Assembly (NCBI GenBank): GCA_003136515.1
Contig: PLEU01000196.1
Coordinates: forward strand, 16,735 to 23,658
DNA from: Spartobacteria bacterium
GTDB taxonomy: Bacteria > Verrucomicrobiota > Verrucomicrobiae > Chthoniobacterales > UBA6821
Reading direction: 5' to 3'
DNA length: 6,924 bases
The notes under the pieces are model-generated. The model saw only the letters and a program-made list of their open reading frames with translations. It did no database searches and was not told the origin of the DNA. A program made the position numbers and the translations under genes. Below, piece by piece: positions 1-6,196 of the stretch (positions within the stretch are counted from its first letter, which is position 1; every line of letters begins with the position of its first letter).

Positions 1-396
1 CCCTCCGATGTCGAAGAGGTAATAGCCGCGTCTTTTCAGTTCGTCTAGGGATTGGCTTAGATTGGGGTCTCTGACAATACCGATGTTCGGCCAGCAAACC
101 GTCCCCAGACCTTGGTTGAGAAAGGAACTGTTGGGAAGATGCCGAAGGGCGACAAACTGGGTCTTGTTATTGAAGGTGTTCCAAGTGGGGACCAGCGTAG
201 GACGCCGAGTGTAATCCGGATAGATGGTGGGATCGAGAAGGTAGGGATAGACAGTAGGTTGTATATTCTCAGGAAGAGACGAGGTGGGACCCGCCTGGCT
301 GTTTTGCGGATAGGATCCGATGAGTGAAACACAAAGGAGAGCAAAGACCGTAGCAAGGGGATAATTCGCTCGTCTTGGGTACATACCGGGGGGCAT
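1..396 (-). CDS. Exported protein of unknown function, N-terminal part only (cut by left window edge)
   Basis: I do not recognise this protein. The frame is open from an ATG at 396-394 to base 1 (132 codons) and continues outside the window. An in-frame TGA lies directly before that ATG (399-397). A second in-frame ATG lies at 384-382, which would give 128 codons. Neither start has a clear Shine-Dalgarno sequence. The N-terminus looks like a signal peptide: Arg-Arg at residues 8-9, a hydrophobic core at about 14-27 (LATVFALLCVSLIG), and a plausible signal peptidase I site after NSQA (residue 35). The cysteine at residue 22 lacks a small residue before it, so a lipoprotein is unlikely. The mature part is rich in Tyr-Pro and Thr-Pro up to about residue 70, then becomes globular-looking, with a Trp-Asn-Thr-Phe segment, Val-Cys-Trp-Pro, and a helix-then-strand stretch ending YYLFDIGG at the edge. 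That ending could open a barrel-type enzyme domain, but this is a guess. It is divergent from the PL1-like lyase, which suggests but does not prove a related extracellular role. Confidence 0.72.
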   Translation of the reverse strand, partial: MPPGMYPRRANYPLATVFALLCVSLIGSYPQNSQAGPTSSLPENIQPTVYPYLLDPTIYPDYTRRPTLVPTWNTFNNKTQFVALRHLPNSSFLNQGLGTVCWPNIGIVRDPNLSQSLDELKRRGYYLFDIGG

Positions 397-439
397 TCAC
401 TGGAACCTATCACCGGGCTACGCATCGCAAAGGGGAAAA
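397..439. other. Short divergent spacer between the exported protein and the lyase gene
   Basis: This spacer separates two divergent genes, so promoters for both should lie here or within the 5' part of the lyase frame. No convincing -35/-10 pair was found on either strand. The only start-related signal is a purine run (AGGGGAAAA, 431-439) just before the GTG at 440 and the TTG at 443. If the lyase really begins at the ATG at 515 or 533, the spacer becomes 118 to 136 bases, a more usual size for two back-to-back promoters. Confidence 0.4.
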
Positions 440-1762
440 GTGTTGAATCATGCCTTAGTGGAAATTCCGCACTCTTTTATGTTTCGCCAGTCATTTCGTG
501 ACTTGGAATCGGGGATGCCTCATGGCTCTTGCATGGAATGGCTTACCCGCATGCTCTCAACATTCTTTGTTTCGACCTGTTTAATAATGAGTTCATCGTT
601 GCAAGGCGTCGAGAACCTCCCGGCATTCCCGGGAGCCGAGGGTTTCGGAGCACTAGCAAGTGGCGGACGCGGTGGAGAAATCTATCATGTCACCAATCTC
701 AGGAATGATGGTCGCGGTTCACTGAGGGATGCAGTGAGTCGCGGCCCGAGAATTGTAGTGTTTGATATCGGCGGTTATATAGAGCTTGCCTCCCCGCTTC
801 AGGTGGCAGGCAATATAACTGTTGCGGGGCAGACAGCCCCGGGGGAGGGGATTTGTGTTAGAAACTATGAGGTTTCGCTTTCCAAAGCGCACAATGTTAT
901 CATCCGCTACCTTCGTTTCAGACAGGGAATGACACCTAGTCAGAAGAGAAAATACGCTCTGGCGGTCAACGAATCTTCAGATGTAATCCTCGATCATCTC
1001 TCAATTGAATGGGGGCGTTGGGATTGTATTGGCGTGGGCAAGTCGTCCAATGTCAGCATCCAATACTGCCTGATCGGAGAAGCTATAGATCCGCAGCGAT
1101 TTGGCTGCCTCTGCCAGAGTGACAACGTCACGTTCTCTCACAATCTATGGATTGACAACCAGAGCCGCAATCCCAAGGCAAAGGGACATGTACAGTATAT
1201 TAACAATGTAGTTTATAATTGGGGGGCTGATGGCTATGTCGGGGGGCATTCAAAAGCACCTCACACAGCGGATCTGATCGGCAATTATTTTATCGGAGGA
1301 CCATCCTCCAGCACCCGATTTGCTGGAGAGTTCACTTCCACTGATAGGATCTTTCAATCGGGAAACCTTGTGGAAATGAATCGTGATGGACATCTCTTTG
1401 GACGCCCTGCGGTATCCAAGGATTTTGCTGGAGCAACGCTGATCACCCGTAGATCAATGTTTCCATCAGTTGGTGTGACCGAGGAATCTGCTGCCAATGC
1501 CTATGCCGATGTAAGTGCTAGTGCGGGCGACTCTATACACCGGGATACTATCGATAGACGTCTTATCGATCAGCTTAACTCACTTGGCAGGATCGGAGCG
1601 ATCATCCATGATCCCAAGCAGGTCGGTGGTTTTGCTGAGATACATGGTGGATCTGCCCGCGCCATTCCTGCTGCCGATGAAAGGACCATTCTTCCTTCCG
1701 GTTACACTTCTACAGAGCTGTTCCTCAATTCTCTTGTGAATGTCTCAGGCGTGCAGCGTTAA
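440..1762 (+). CDS. Secreted PL1-like polysaccharide lyase (pectate lyase family)
   Basis: This is probably an exported beta-elimination enzyme for pectate or a similar uronic-acid polymer, 440 residues from the GTG at 440. The mature protein opens with FPGAEGFG (63-70) and GGRGGE (75-80), then Leu-Arg-Asp at 95-97, the classic opening of bacterial PL1 proteins. A right-handed beta-helix is suggested by repeated short strands such as HNVIIRYLRFRQG (151-163) and SNVSIQYCLIG (203-213). Asp-His at 185-186 and Arg243 in SRNPK match the PL1 metal-site and catalytic-arginine regions. Where many relatives have a Thr-Asp-Glu metal motif, this one reads GRWD (192-195). The signal peptide appears to start at Met32 (ATG at 533) or Met26 (ATG at 515), with a hydrophobic core at about 39-50. 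The GTG or TTG starts at 440/443 have a better ribosome site (AGGGG) but add about 30 atypical residues. The C-terminus lacks the usual Asp/Gly-rich segment. Exact substrate is not readable from sequence. Confidence 0.88.
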   Translation: MLNHALVEIPHSFMFRQSFRDLESGMPHGSCMEWLTRMLSTFFVSTCLIMSSSLQGVENLPAFPGAEGFGALASGGRGGEIYHVTNLRNDGRGSLRDAVSRGPRIVVFDIGGYIELASPLQVAGNITVAGQTAPGEGICVRNYEVSLSKAHNVIIRYLRFRQGMTPSQKRKYALAVNESSDVILDHLSIEWGRWDCIGVGKSSNVSIQYCLIGEAIDPQRFGCLCQSDNVTFSHNLWIDNQSRNPKAKGHVQYINNVVYNWGADGYVGGHSKAPHTADLIGNYFIGGPSSSTRFAGEFTSTDRIFQSGNLVEMNRDGHLFGRPAVSKDFAGATLITRRSMFPSVGVTEESAANAYADVSASAGDSIHRDTIDRRLIDQLNSLGRIGAIIHDPKQVGGFAEIHGGSARAIPAADERTILPSGYTSTELFLNSLVNVSGVQR

Positions 1763-1785
1763 GGAGAACTATTTTTGGTTGACTA
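1763..1785. other. 23-base convergent gap between the lyase and carB, no visible terminator
   Basis: The lyase stop (TAA, 1760-1762) and the carB stop (TAG on the minus strand, 1788-1786) face each other across these bases. There is a run of five T (1771-1775), but no stable GC-rich hairpin precedes it on either strand. Transcription of both genes may therefore run into the other or depend on Rho. Confidence 0.5.
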
Positions 1786-4700
1786 CTAAGCTGCATGATG
1801 CTCCTGAAGGGATTTCACAGTAAGTGGTGACAAGGCGATAGACTTGATGGCAGAAACGCTCGCGGCCGCGGCGCGAAGCGTGGTCATAATGGGGATACGG
1901 TTAGCCACTGCGGTACTACGGATTACAACCTCATCCTTACGGGGTTGTTTACCGCTTGGCGTATTAATAATGAAATGCATTTCACCATTCTTAATCATGT
2001 CAATCAGGTTGGGGCGTCCCTGGGCCAATTTGTTAAGACGAGTCACCTTGATGCCCGATTTCCCGAGAAGCGCGGCCGTGCCATCAGTGGCAAAAATCTT
2101 GAAACCGAGATCGGCAAAGTCTTTCACAATTGGAACGCAATGTTTCTTGTCCGCGTCTTTGACACTGACAAAGAGATTTCCTTTCGATGGCAGGGAAGGA
2201 GCTGCGGCCATCTGGGCCTTGGCATAGGCACGCCCAAAGTCGCTGTCAATCCCCATGACCTCTCCTGTAGAACGCATTTCAGGGCCAAGGGTAATGTCGA
2301 TGCCGGGAAATTTGATGAAGGGGAAGACCGCTTCCTTTACAGAATAATGACGAGGAATAACCTCATTAGTGAAGCCAAGATCAGCGAGTGACTTTCCTGC
2401 CATGATCTTGGCGGCCAGTTTCGCAAGTGGGACACCGATAGCCTTGCTCACAAAAGGTGAAGTTCGGGAGGCACGGGGATTGACTTCCAGAATATAGACC
2501 TCGTCATCCTTCACCGCGAATTGAACATTCATCAGACCGCGCACATCGAGTTCAAGTGCCATCGCCTTGGTTGCCGAACGAATCGTCTCCAGAACCTTCG
2601 AAGAGAGAGATACCGTGGGGATGACACAGGCGCTGTCTCCGCTATGAATGCCAGCTTCCTCGATATGCTCCATAATGCCTCCGATCACACAATTTACACC
2701 ATCGGCAAGGCAATCGACATCAACTTCGGTGGCATCTTCGAGGAAGCGATCCACTAAAATGGGGCGCTCGGGGCTGACCTCGACGGCGGTGCGAATATAA
2801 CGCCGCAGATCTTCTTCGGTATAGACGATCTCCATTGCCCGACCGCCAAGCACAAAGGATGGGCGTACCAGAACCGGATAGCCAACCTTTGTGGCTACCC
2901 CGACTGCTTCGTTTTCCTCGGTGGCCGTTCCGCCTGATGTTTGACGCAGTTTCAACTTGTCAATCATGGCGGAGAAGTGTTTTCGATCCTCCGCCATCTC
3001 AATGTTTTTTGGCTGAGTGCCAATGATGGTAACACCTCGTGCCTGGAGCGCAGAGGCTAGATTGAGTGGAGTCTGTCCGCCAAACTGTACGACGACTGCG
3101 TCGCAGTGCTCCCTCTCGTAAATGTTGAGTACATCCTCTAGGGTGAGTGGTTCGAAGAAAAGTTTATCGCTGGTATCGTAATCCGTAGAGACGGTTTCTG
3201 GATTCGAATTGACCATGATGGTCTCAAATCCCTCTTCCTTGAGGGCAAAAGCGGCATGGACACAGCAGTAATCAAATTCTATCCCCTGGCCGATGCGGTT
3301 TGGACCGCCGCCTAGGATCATCACCTTTTTCCTGCTGCTAGGGCGCGTTTCATCCTCGTCGCCGTAAGTGGAATAAAAATATGGGGTTGCTGCCTCAAAT
3401 TCTGCCGCACAGGTATCCACGAGCCTATATGTTGGCTCAACTCCTTCGGCAATGCGTTTGGAGCGCACGGCGTCTTCATCAGTTCCTTGGATAAAGGCGA
3501 GCTGACGATCCGAGAAGCCGAGTTTCTTGGCTTGGCGCAGGGGAATGTTTGCGGGGTTTTCTCGATAGGAAAGTTCCGCTTCAACGATCTCCTTGATATT
3601 GTCAAGGAACCAAGGATCTATGGCGCTGATGGCATAGATTTTTTCCGCACTGAATCCGGCAAGAAAGGCATGTCGGATGGCAAAGATGCGTTCCGTGTTT
3701 GGTGTGCGAAGTAGGTACTCAATCTGATCCGTGTCCCAGCTTCCGTCCTCTCTGCGTGGTTCCTTGTCTTTAGGATCACAACCGAGTCCGGCACGGCCAG
3801 TTTCGAGTGAACGGAGAGCCTTCTGCACTGCCTGCTTGAAAGTGCGTCCGATAGCCATTGCCTCACCGACACTCTTCATCTGGCTCGTAAGGGTCGGATC
3901 GGCTTTTGGGAACTTTTCGAAGGTGAAGCGTGGGATTTTGACGACACAGTAATCGATGGCCGGTTCGAAGCAGGCCGTTGTCGTCTTTGTGATGTCGTTT
4001 TTGAGCTCGTCTAAGGTATAGCCGACGGCAAGTTTTGCGGCAACTTTGGCTATCGGATAACCTGTGGCCTTTGAGGCCAGAGCCGAGGAGCGGGAGACTC
4101 GGGGGTTCATCTCGATCACGATCTGGCGACCGTTCGTTGGATTCACTGCGAACTGGATATTCGACCCCCCTGTTTCGACCCCAATCGCCCGGATGACGGC
4201 GAAGGAGTCATCACGCATTTTCTGATACTCCTTGTCCGTAAGCGTCTGAATCGGAGCAACTGTGATTGAATCGCCCGTGTGAACTCCCATCGGGTCGAAA
4301 TTTTCAATCGAACAAATTACGATGCAGTTGTCTGCACGATCACGAATCACCTCGACTTCGAATTCCTTCCAACCGAGCAATGACTCCTCGATGAGTACCT
4401 CCGTTGTTGGCGACATGTCGAGGCCGCGACGCGCAATGGTTTCCAGTTCTTCGCGATTATAGGCAATGCCTCCTCCGGCTCCCCCGAGTGTGAAAGCGGG
4501 CCGAACGATCAGCGGAAAGGAACCTATGGTTCTGGCAACCTCCAAGACCTCATCAATTGAGTGTGCTGTGCCGGAATTGGCCACTTCCAGCCCGATTTCG
4601 AGCATGATCTGTTTGAAAAGACTGCGATCTTCACCGCGCTTGATCGCCTCGGCGTTCGCGCCAATGAGTCGGACGTTATGCTTTTCAAGCACCCCACTGT

Positions 4701-5010
4701 GAACGAGTTCCATGGCTGCATTGAGGGCAGTCTGACCACCGAGTGTAGGGAGAAGTGCATCAGGCTTCTCTCTTTCGATGATTTTTTCGATGATTTCCGG
4801 TGTAATCGGTTCGATGTATGTTCGATTCGCAAATTCTGGATCGGTCATGATCGTGGCCGGATTGCTGTTCACCAAAACGACTTCGTACCCTTCCTCAGCA
4901 AGAGCCCTGCAGGCCTGTACTCCTGAGTAGTCAAACTCACACCCCTGTCCGATAACAATGGGGCCGGCGCCTATCAGCAGGATTTTACGGATGGAAGTGT
5001 CTTTGGGCAT
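1786..5010 (-). CDS. carB: Carbamoyl phosphate synthase large subunit
   Basis: CarB makes carbamoyl phosphate from bicarbonate, two ATP and ammonia channelled from the glutaminase subunit CarA, for pyrimidine and arginine synthesis in the cytoplasm. The protein is 1074 residues, nearly identical in length to E. coli CarB (1073). The two homologous halves are clear: [13 protein letters not shown] (11-23) and [13 protein letters not shown] (564-576). ATP-grasp 1 has Arg129, Arg170, the GGAGGG loop (176-181), and Glu300/Asn302/Arg304. ATP-grasp 2 has Arg716, LGGRAMEI (721-728), and Glu842/Asn844/Arg846. The oligomerisation region spans about 405-555 and carries a short charged stretch, [13 protein letters not shown]. 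The C-terminal MGS-like allosteric domain (about 938-1074) has ATDGTA (974-979) and NKLAQGRP (993-1000), so the residues that bind UMP in E. coli look kept. No frameshift or lost catalytic motif is seen. The start Met-Pro-Lys is supported by family alignment, but no Shine-Dalgarno precedes it. carA is not adjacent. Confidence 0.98.
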   Translation of the reverse strand: MPKDTSIRKILLIGAGPIVIGQGCEFDYSGVQACRALAEEGYEVVLVNSNPATIMTDPEFANRTYIEPITPEIIEKIIEREKPDALLPTLGGQTALNAAMELVHSGVLEKHNVRLIGANAEAIKRGEDRSLFKQIMLEIGLEVANSGTAHSIDEVLEVARTIGSFPLIVRPAFTLGGAGGGIAYNREELETIARRGLDMSPTTEVLIEESLLGWKEFEVEVIRDRADNCIVICSIENFDPMGVHTGDSITVAPIQTLTDKEYQKMRDDSFAVIRAIGVETGGSNIQFAVNPTNGRQIVIEMNPRVSRSSALASKATGYPIAKVAAKLAVGYTLDELKNDITKTTTACFEPAIDYCVVKIPRFTFEKFPKADPTLTSQMKSVGEAMAIGRTFKQAVQKALRSLETGRAGLGCDPKDKEPRREDGSWDTDQIEYLLRTPNTERIFAIRHAFLAGFSAEKIYAISAIDPWFLDNIKEIVEAELSYRENPANIPLRQAKKLGFSDRQLAFIQGTDEDAVRSKRIAEGVEPTYRLVDTCAAEFEAATPYFYSTYGDEDETRPSSRKKVMILGGGPNRIGQGIEFDYCCVHAAFALKEEGFETIMVNSNPETVSTDYDTSDKLFFEPLTLEDVLNIYEREHCDAVVVQFGGQTPLNLASALQARGVTIIGTQPKNIEMAEDRKHFSAMIDKLKLRQTSGGTATEENEAVGVATKVGYPVLVRPSFVLGGRAMEIVYTEEDLRRYIRTAVEVSPERPILVDRFLEDATEVDVDCLADGVNCVIGGIMEHIEEAGIHSGDSACVIPTVSLSSKVLETIRSATKAMALELDVRGLMNVQFAVKDDEVYILEVNPRASRTSPFVSKAIGVPLAKLAAKIMAGKSLADLGFTNEVIPRHYSVKEAVFPFIKFPGIDITLGPEMRSTGEVMGIDSDFGRAYAKAQMAAAPSLPSKGNLFVSVKDADKKHCVPIVKDFADLGFKIFATDGTAALLGKSGIKVTRLNKLAQGRPNLIDMIKNGEMHFIINTPSGKQPRKDEVVIRSTAVANRIPIMTTLRAAAASVSAIKSIALSPLTVKSLQEHHAA

Positions 5011-5024
5011 GGTGTGTTGAGGCA

Positions 5025-5048
5025 GCCGGTCTTGACTGCAAGAATGGC
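5025..5048 (-). promoter_or_regulatory. Small hairpin in the carB 5' leader
   Basis: On the minus-strand RNA, TCTTG (5034-5030 complement side) and CAAGA pair around a 4-base loop (5035-5038), giving a 5-bp stem. After a two-base internal mismatch, GCC/GGC adds three more pairs (5046-5048 with 5025-5027). The structure ends 14 bases before the carB ATG, in a leader with no Shine-Dalgarno. There is no T-run, so it is not a terminator. It could be chance. Confidence 0.25.
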
Positions 5049-5077
5049 CCCGCTTCAGGAGAATGCGAGGGTCGCGT

Positions 5078-5107
5078 ATTGAAACCTCTCCCGTGCATGA
5101 GAGTCAA
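5078..5107 (-). promoter_or_regulatory. Weak candidate sigma-70 promoter for carB
   Basis: Read on the minus strand, TTGACT (5107-5102, five of six to consensus) is followed after 18 bases by TTCAAT (5083-5078, four of six). Transcription would begin near 5071 and leave a leader of about 60 bases before carB. The -10 match is poor, so this is only a candidate. Confidence 0.25.
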
Positions 5108-5142
5108 ACGCGGAGTCAGTCTACTTTTATCAAGAAGCAGTT

Positions 5143-6102
5143 TTAGGCCACAGGAAGCCGGGTCTCCAAGAAGCAGGTTCCTTCGGACTTGGGGATAAGG
5201 ATTGTGTCCAGTCCATGCAGACATGCTGGGAGAAGCATGAAATCCCCTGTCTTGAGAATGACTCCGCCGCACTCAATAACGCCGCTGATACAGGTGATAA
5301 CCGAAAAATCATCTTTTTCCCCGACAACGATCGGCAGGGATAGTTTGAACCGCTTCACCACAAAATAGGGGCATTCCGCGACAACCTTTTTGGAGGCGGG
5401 GGTGAGGGCGGGTTCGTAATCCTCAAAGTCAATAGAAGTCATTGATTCTCGGAGATGGAGTTCACGGGGCTTTCCATCCAGTCCGTTTCGGTTCCAGTCA
5501 AAGACCCTGTAAGTGGTATCGCTGTTCTGCTGAACCTCGACGATCACCAGTCCTTCGCCGATTGCATGAAGTCGCCCGCTCGGGATAAAAATGCTCTCGC
5601 CTGTGTGTGCGGGCACATGATGAAGCGTCTCCTCGACAGTACCCTGATGCAGGGCTTGTTGAAAACTCTCTCGGGTGACACCTTTTTTCAGTCCTGCATA
5701 AATGGTCGCTCCGGCGGCAGCATAAAGAATATACCAGCATTCCGTTTTGGGCTCCCCTCCAAGTTCCTCGGCTGACAGTTCTGGGGGATGAACCTGGACG
5801 GAGAGCCGTTCTCGAGCGTCAAGCAGCTTGATGAGCAGGGGAAAGTGTGGCGATGGGTTGGAAATGTGTTTGTCACCAAATATCAATGCCCGATGCTGTG
5901 TCCAGAGGTGATGAAGGGTTTTCCCCTTGAATGGACCATTGTGAACTACACTCTGGGCCTCTTTTCGATCTACCATCTCCCAGAGTTCGCCAATCGGGGT
6001 GCCTGTTGGAATTGATTTCCCCAAAAGTGTGGAAAACCTGTGCCCCCCCCAGACCCGCTCCATAGGGAGCGGCTCAAACAGAAAGGGTGCCGTAAGTTTC
6101 AT
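5143..6102 (-). CDS. manA: Mannose-6-phosphate isomerase, class I, short type
   Basis: ManA is a cytoplasmic zinc enzyme that interconverts mannose-6-phosphate and fructose-6-phosphate, supplying or consuming precursors for mannose-containing glycans. At 319 residues it is the short form typical of the Bacillus type, not the roughly 390-residue E. coli type. The zinc ligands are visible: Gln103 and His105 in SVQVHPP, Glu121 in KTECWYIL, and His179 in IPSGRLHAIG. The active-site arginine is Arg199 in QNSDTTYRVFDW. The family N-terminus RVWGGHRF lies at 16-23, and a second cupin-like half (about 240-319) ends with TGDFMLLPA. The start at 6102 is supported by a purine-rich ribosome site (GGGGGGAAG) about 4 bases upstream and by the family N-terminus. 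A promoter candidate lies just beyond it. The Trp-Gly-Gly codons form an 8-G run near the start of the gene. carB follows in the same direction 132 bases downstream, so co-transcription is possible but the functions are unrelated. Confidence 0.95.
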   Translation of the reverse strand: MKLTAPFLFEPLPMERVWGGHRFSTLLGKSIPTGTPIGELWEMVDRKEAQSVVHNGPFKGKTLHHLWTQHRALIFGDKHISNPSPHFPLLIKLLDARERLSVQVHPPELSAEELGGEPKTECWYILYAAAGATIYAGLKKGVTRESFQQALHQGTVEETLHHVPAHTGESIFIPSGRLHAIGEGLVIVEVQQNSDTTYRVFDWNRNGLDGKPRELHLRESMTSIDFEDYEPALTPASKKVVAECPYFVVKRFKLSLPIVVGEKDDFSVITCISGVIECGGVILKTGDFMLLPACLHGLDTILIPKSEGTCFLETRLPVA

Positions 6103-6108
6103 AGTCTT

Positions 6109-6117
6109 CCCCCCAAA
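6109..6117 (-). promoter_or_regulatory. Ribosome binding site of manA, with a 6-G run
   Basis: On the minus strand, TTTTGGGGGGAAGACT precedes the manA ATG. The G-rich part and the following GAAG can pair with the anti-Shine-Dalgarno sequence at several registers. It is the strongest ribosome site in the window and supports the start at 6102. The run of six G makes its spacing sensitive to length change. Confidence 0.5.
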
Positions 6118-6137
6118 ACAAGCCGGGGACGCTGAAC

Positions 6138-6167
6138 ATTAAAACATCATCGGCAGACGGTTGCCAA
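6138..6167 (-). promoter_or_regulatory. Candidate sigma-70 promoter of manA
   Basis: On the minus strand, TTGGCA (6167-6162, five of six to TTGACA) and TTTAAT (6143-6138, five of six to TATAAT) are separated by 18 bases. Transcription would start near 6131, giving a leader of about 30 bases that contains the manA ribosome site. Both boxes and the position fit well, though no other evidence is available from sequence alone. Confidence 0.5.
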
Positions 6168-6196
6168 GAACGCACGATTTCCGCAAGATAGACGGA

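Larger units (their letters stand above)
5011..5142. other. manA-carB intergenic region, 132 bases
   Basis: This region lies between the manA stop and the carB start, both on the minus strand. It holds a weak carB promoter candidate and a small hairpin near the carB start, each listed separately. No open frame or clear terminator for manA was found. The spacing allows either read-through from manA or an independent carB promoter. Confidence 0.5.
6103..6196. other. Divergent promoter region between manA and ftsK, 94 bases
   Basis: These bases must carry the start signals of two divergent genes unless ftsK is transcribed from elsewhere. On the minus strand a good promoter candidate for manA is present. 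On the plus strand no convincing promoter was found. The best match (TTGCCA at 6161 with CAAGAT at 6184) would start transcription at or past the ftsK ATG, so it is not persuasive. Confidence 0.5.

Noticed and set aside
112..327. Plus-strand open frame of 71 codons antisense to the left-edge gene
   Set aside because: It has no ribosome site or recognisable motif and is fully explained as an antisense shadow.
57..425. Minus-strand open frame of 122 codons overlapping the left-edge gene
   Set aside because: It overlaps the 396-1 frame, which has a proper signal peptide, stays open to the edge and has more natural composition. The 122-codon product is rich in Ser, Pro and Arg with no family features.
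1762..1788. Possible tiny gene after AAGGAG downstream of the lyase (TTG start near 1774)
   Set aside because: The frame closes after only four codons, so it cannot be a gene of any plausible kind.
1945..2391. Plus-strand open frame of 148 codons inside carB
   Set aside because: It is wholly antisense to the conserved allosteric and second ATP-grasp regions of carB. Its product resembles nothing known to me.
4561..4926. Plus-strand open frame of 121 codons inside carB
   Set aside because: It is antisense to the N-terminal ATP-grasp half of carB, with no start signal and no recognisable domain.
5086..5103. Inverted repeat CTCTC/GAGAG with an 8-base loop between manA and carB
   Set aside because: The stem is only 5 bp with no T-run after it on either strand, which is too weak to call a terminator or operator.
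5455..5775. Plus-strand open frame of 106 codons inside manA
   Set aside because: It lies antisense to the zinc-site core of manA, whose motifs prove the opposite strand is coding.
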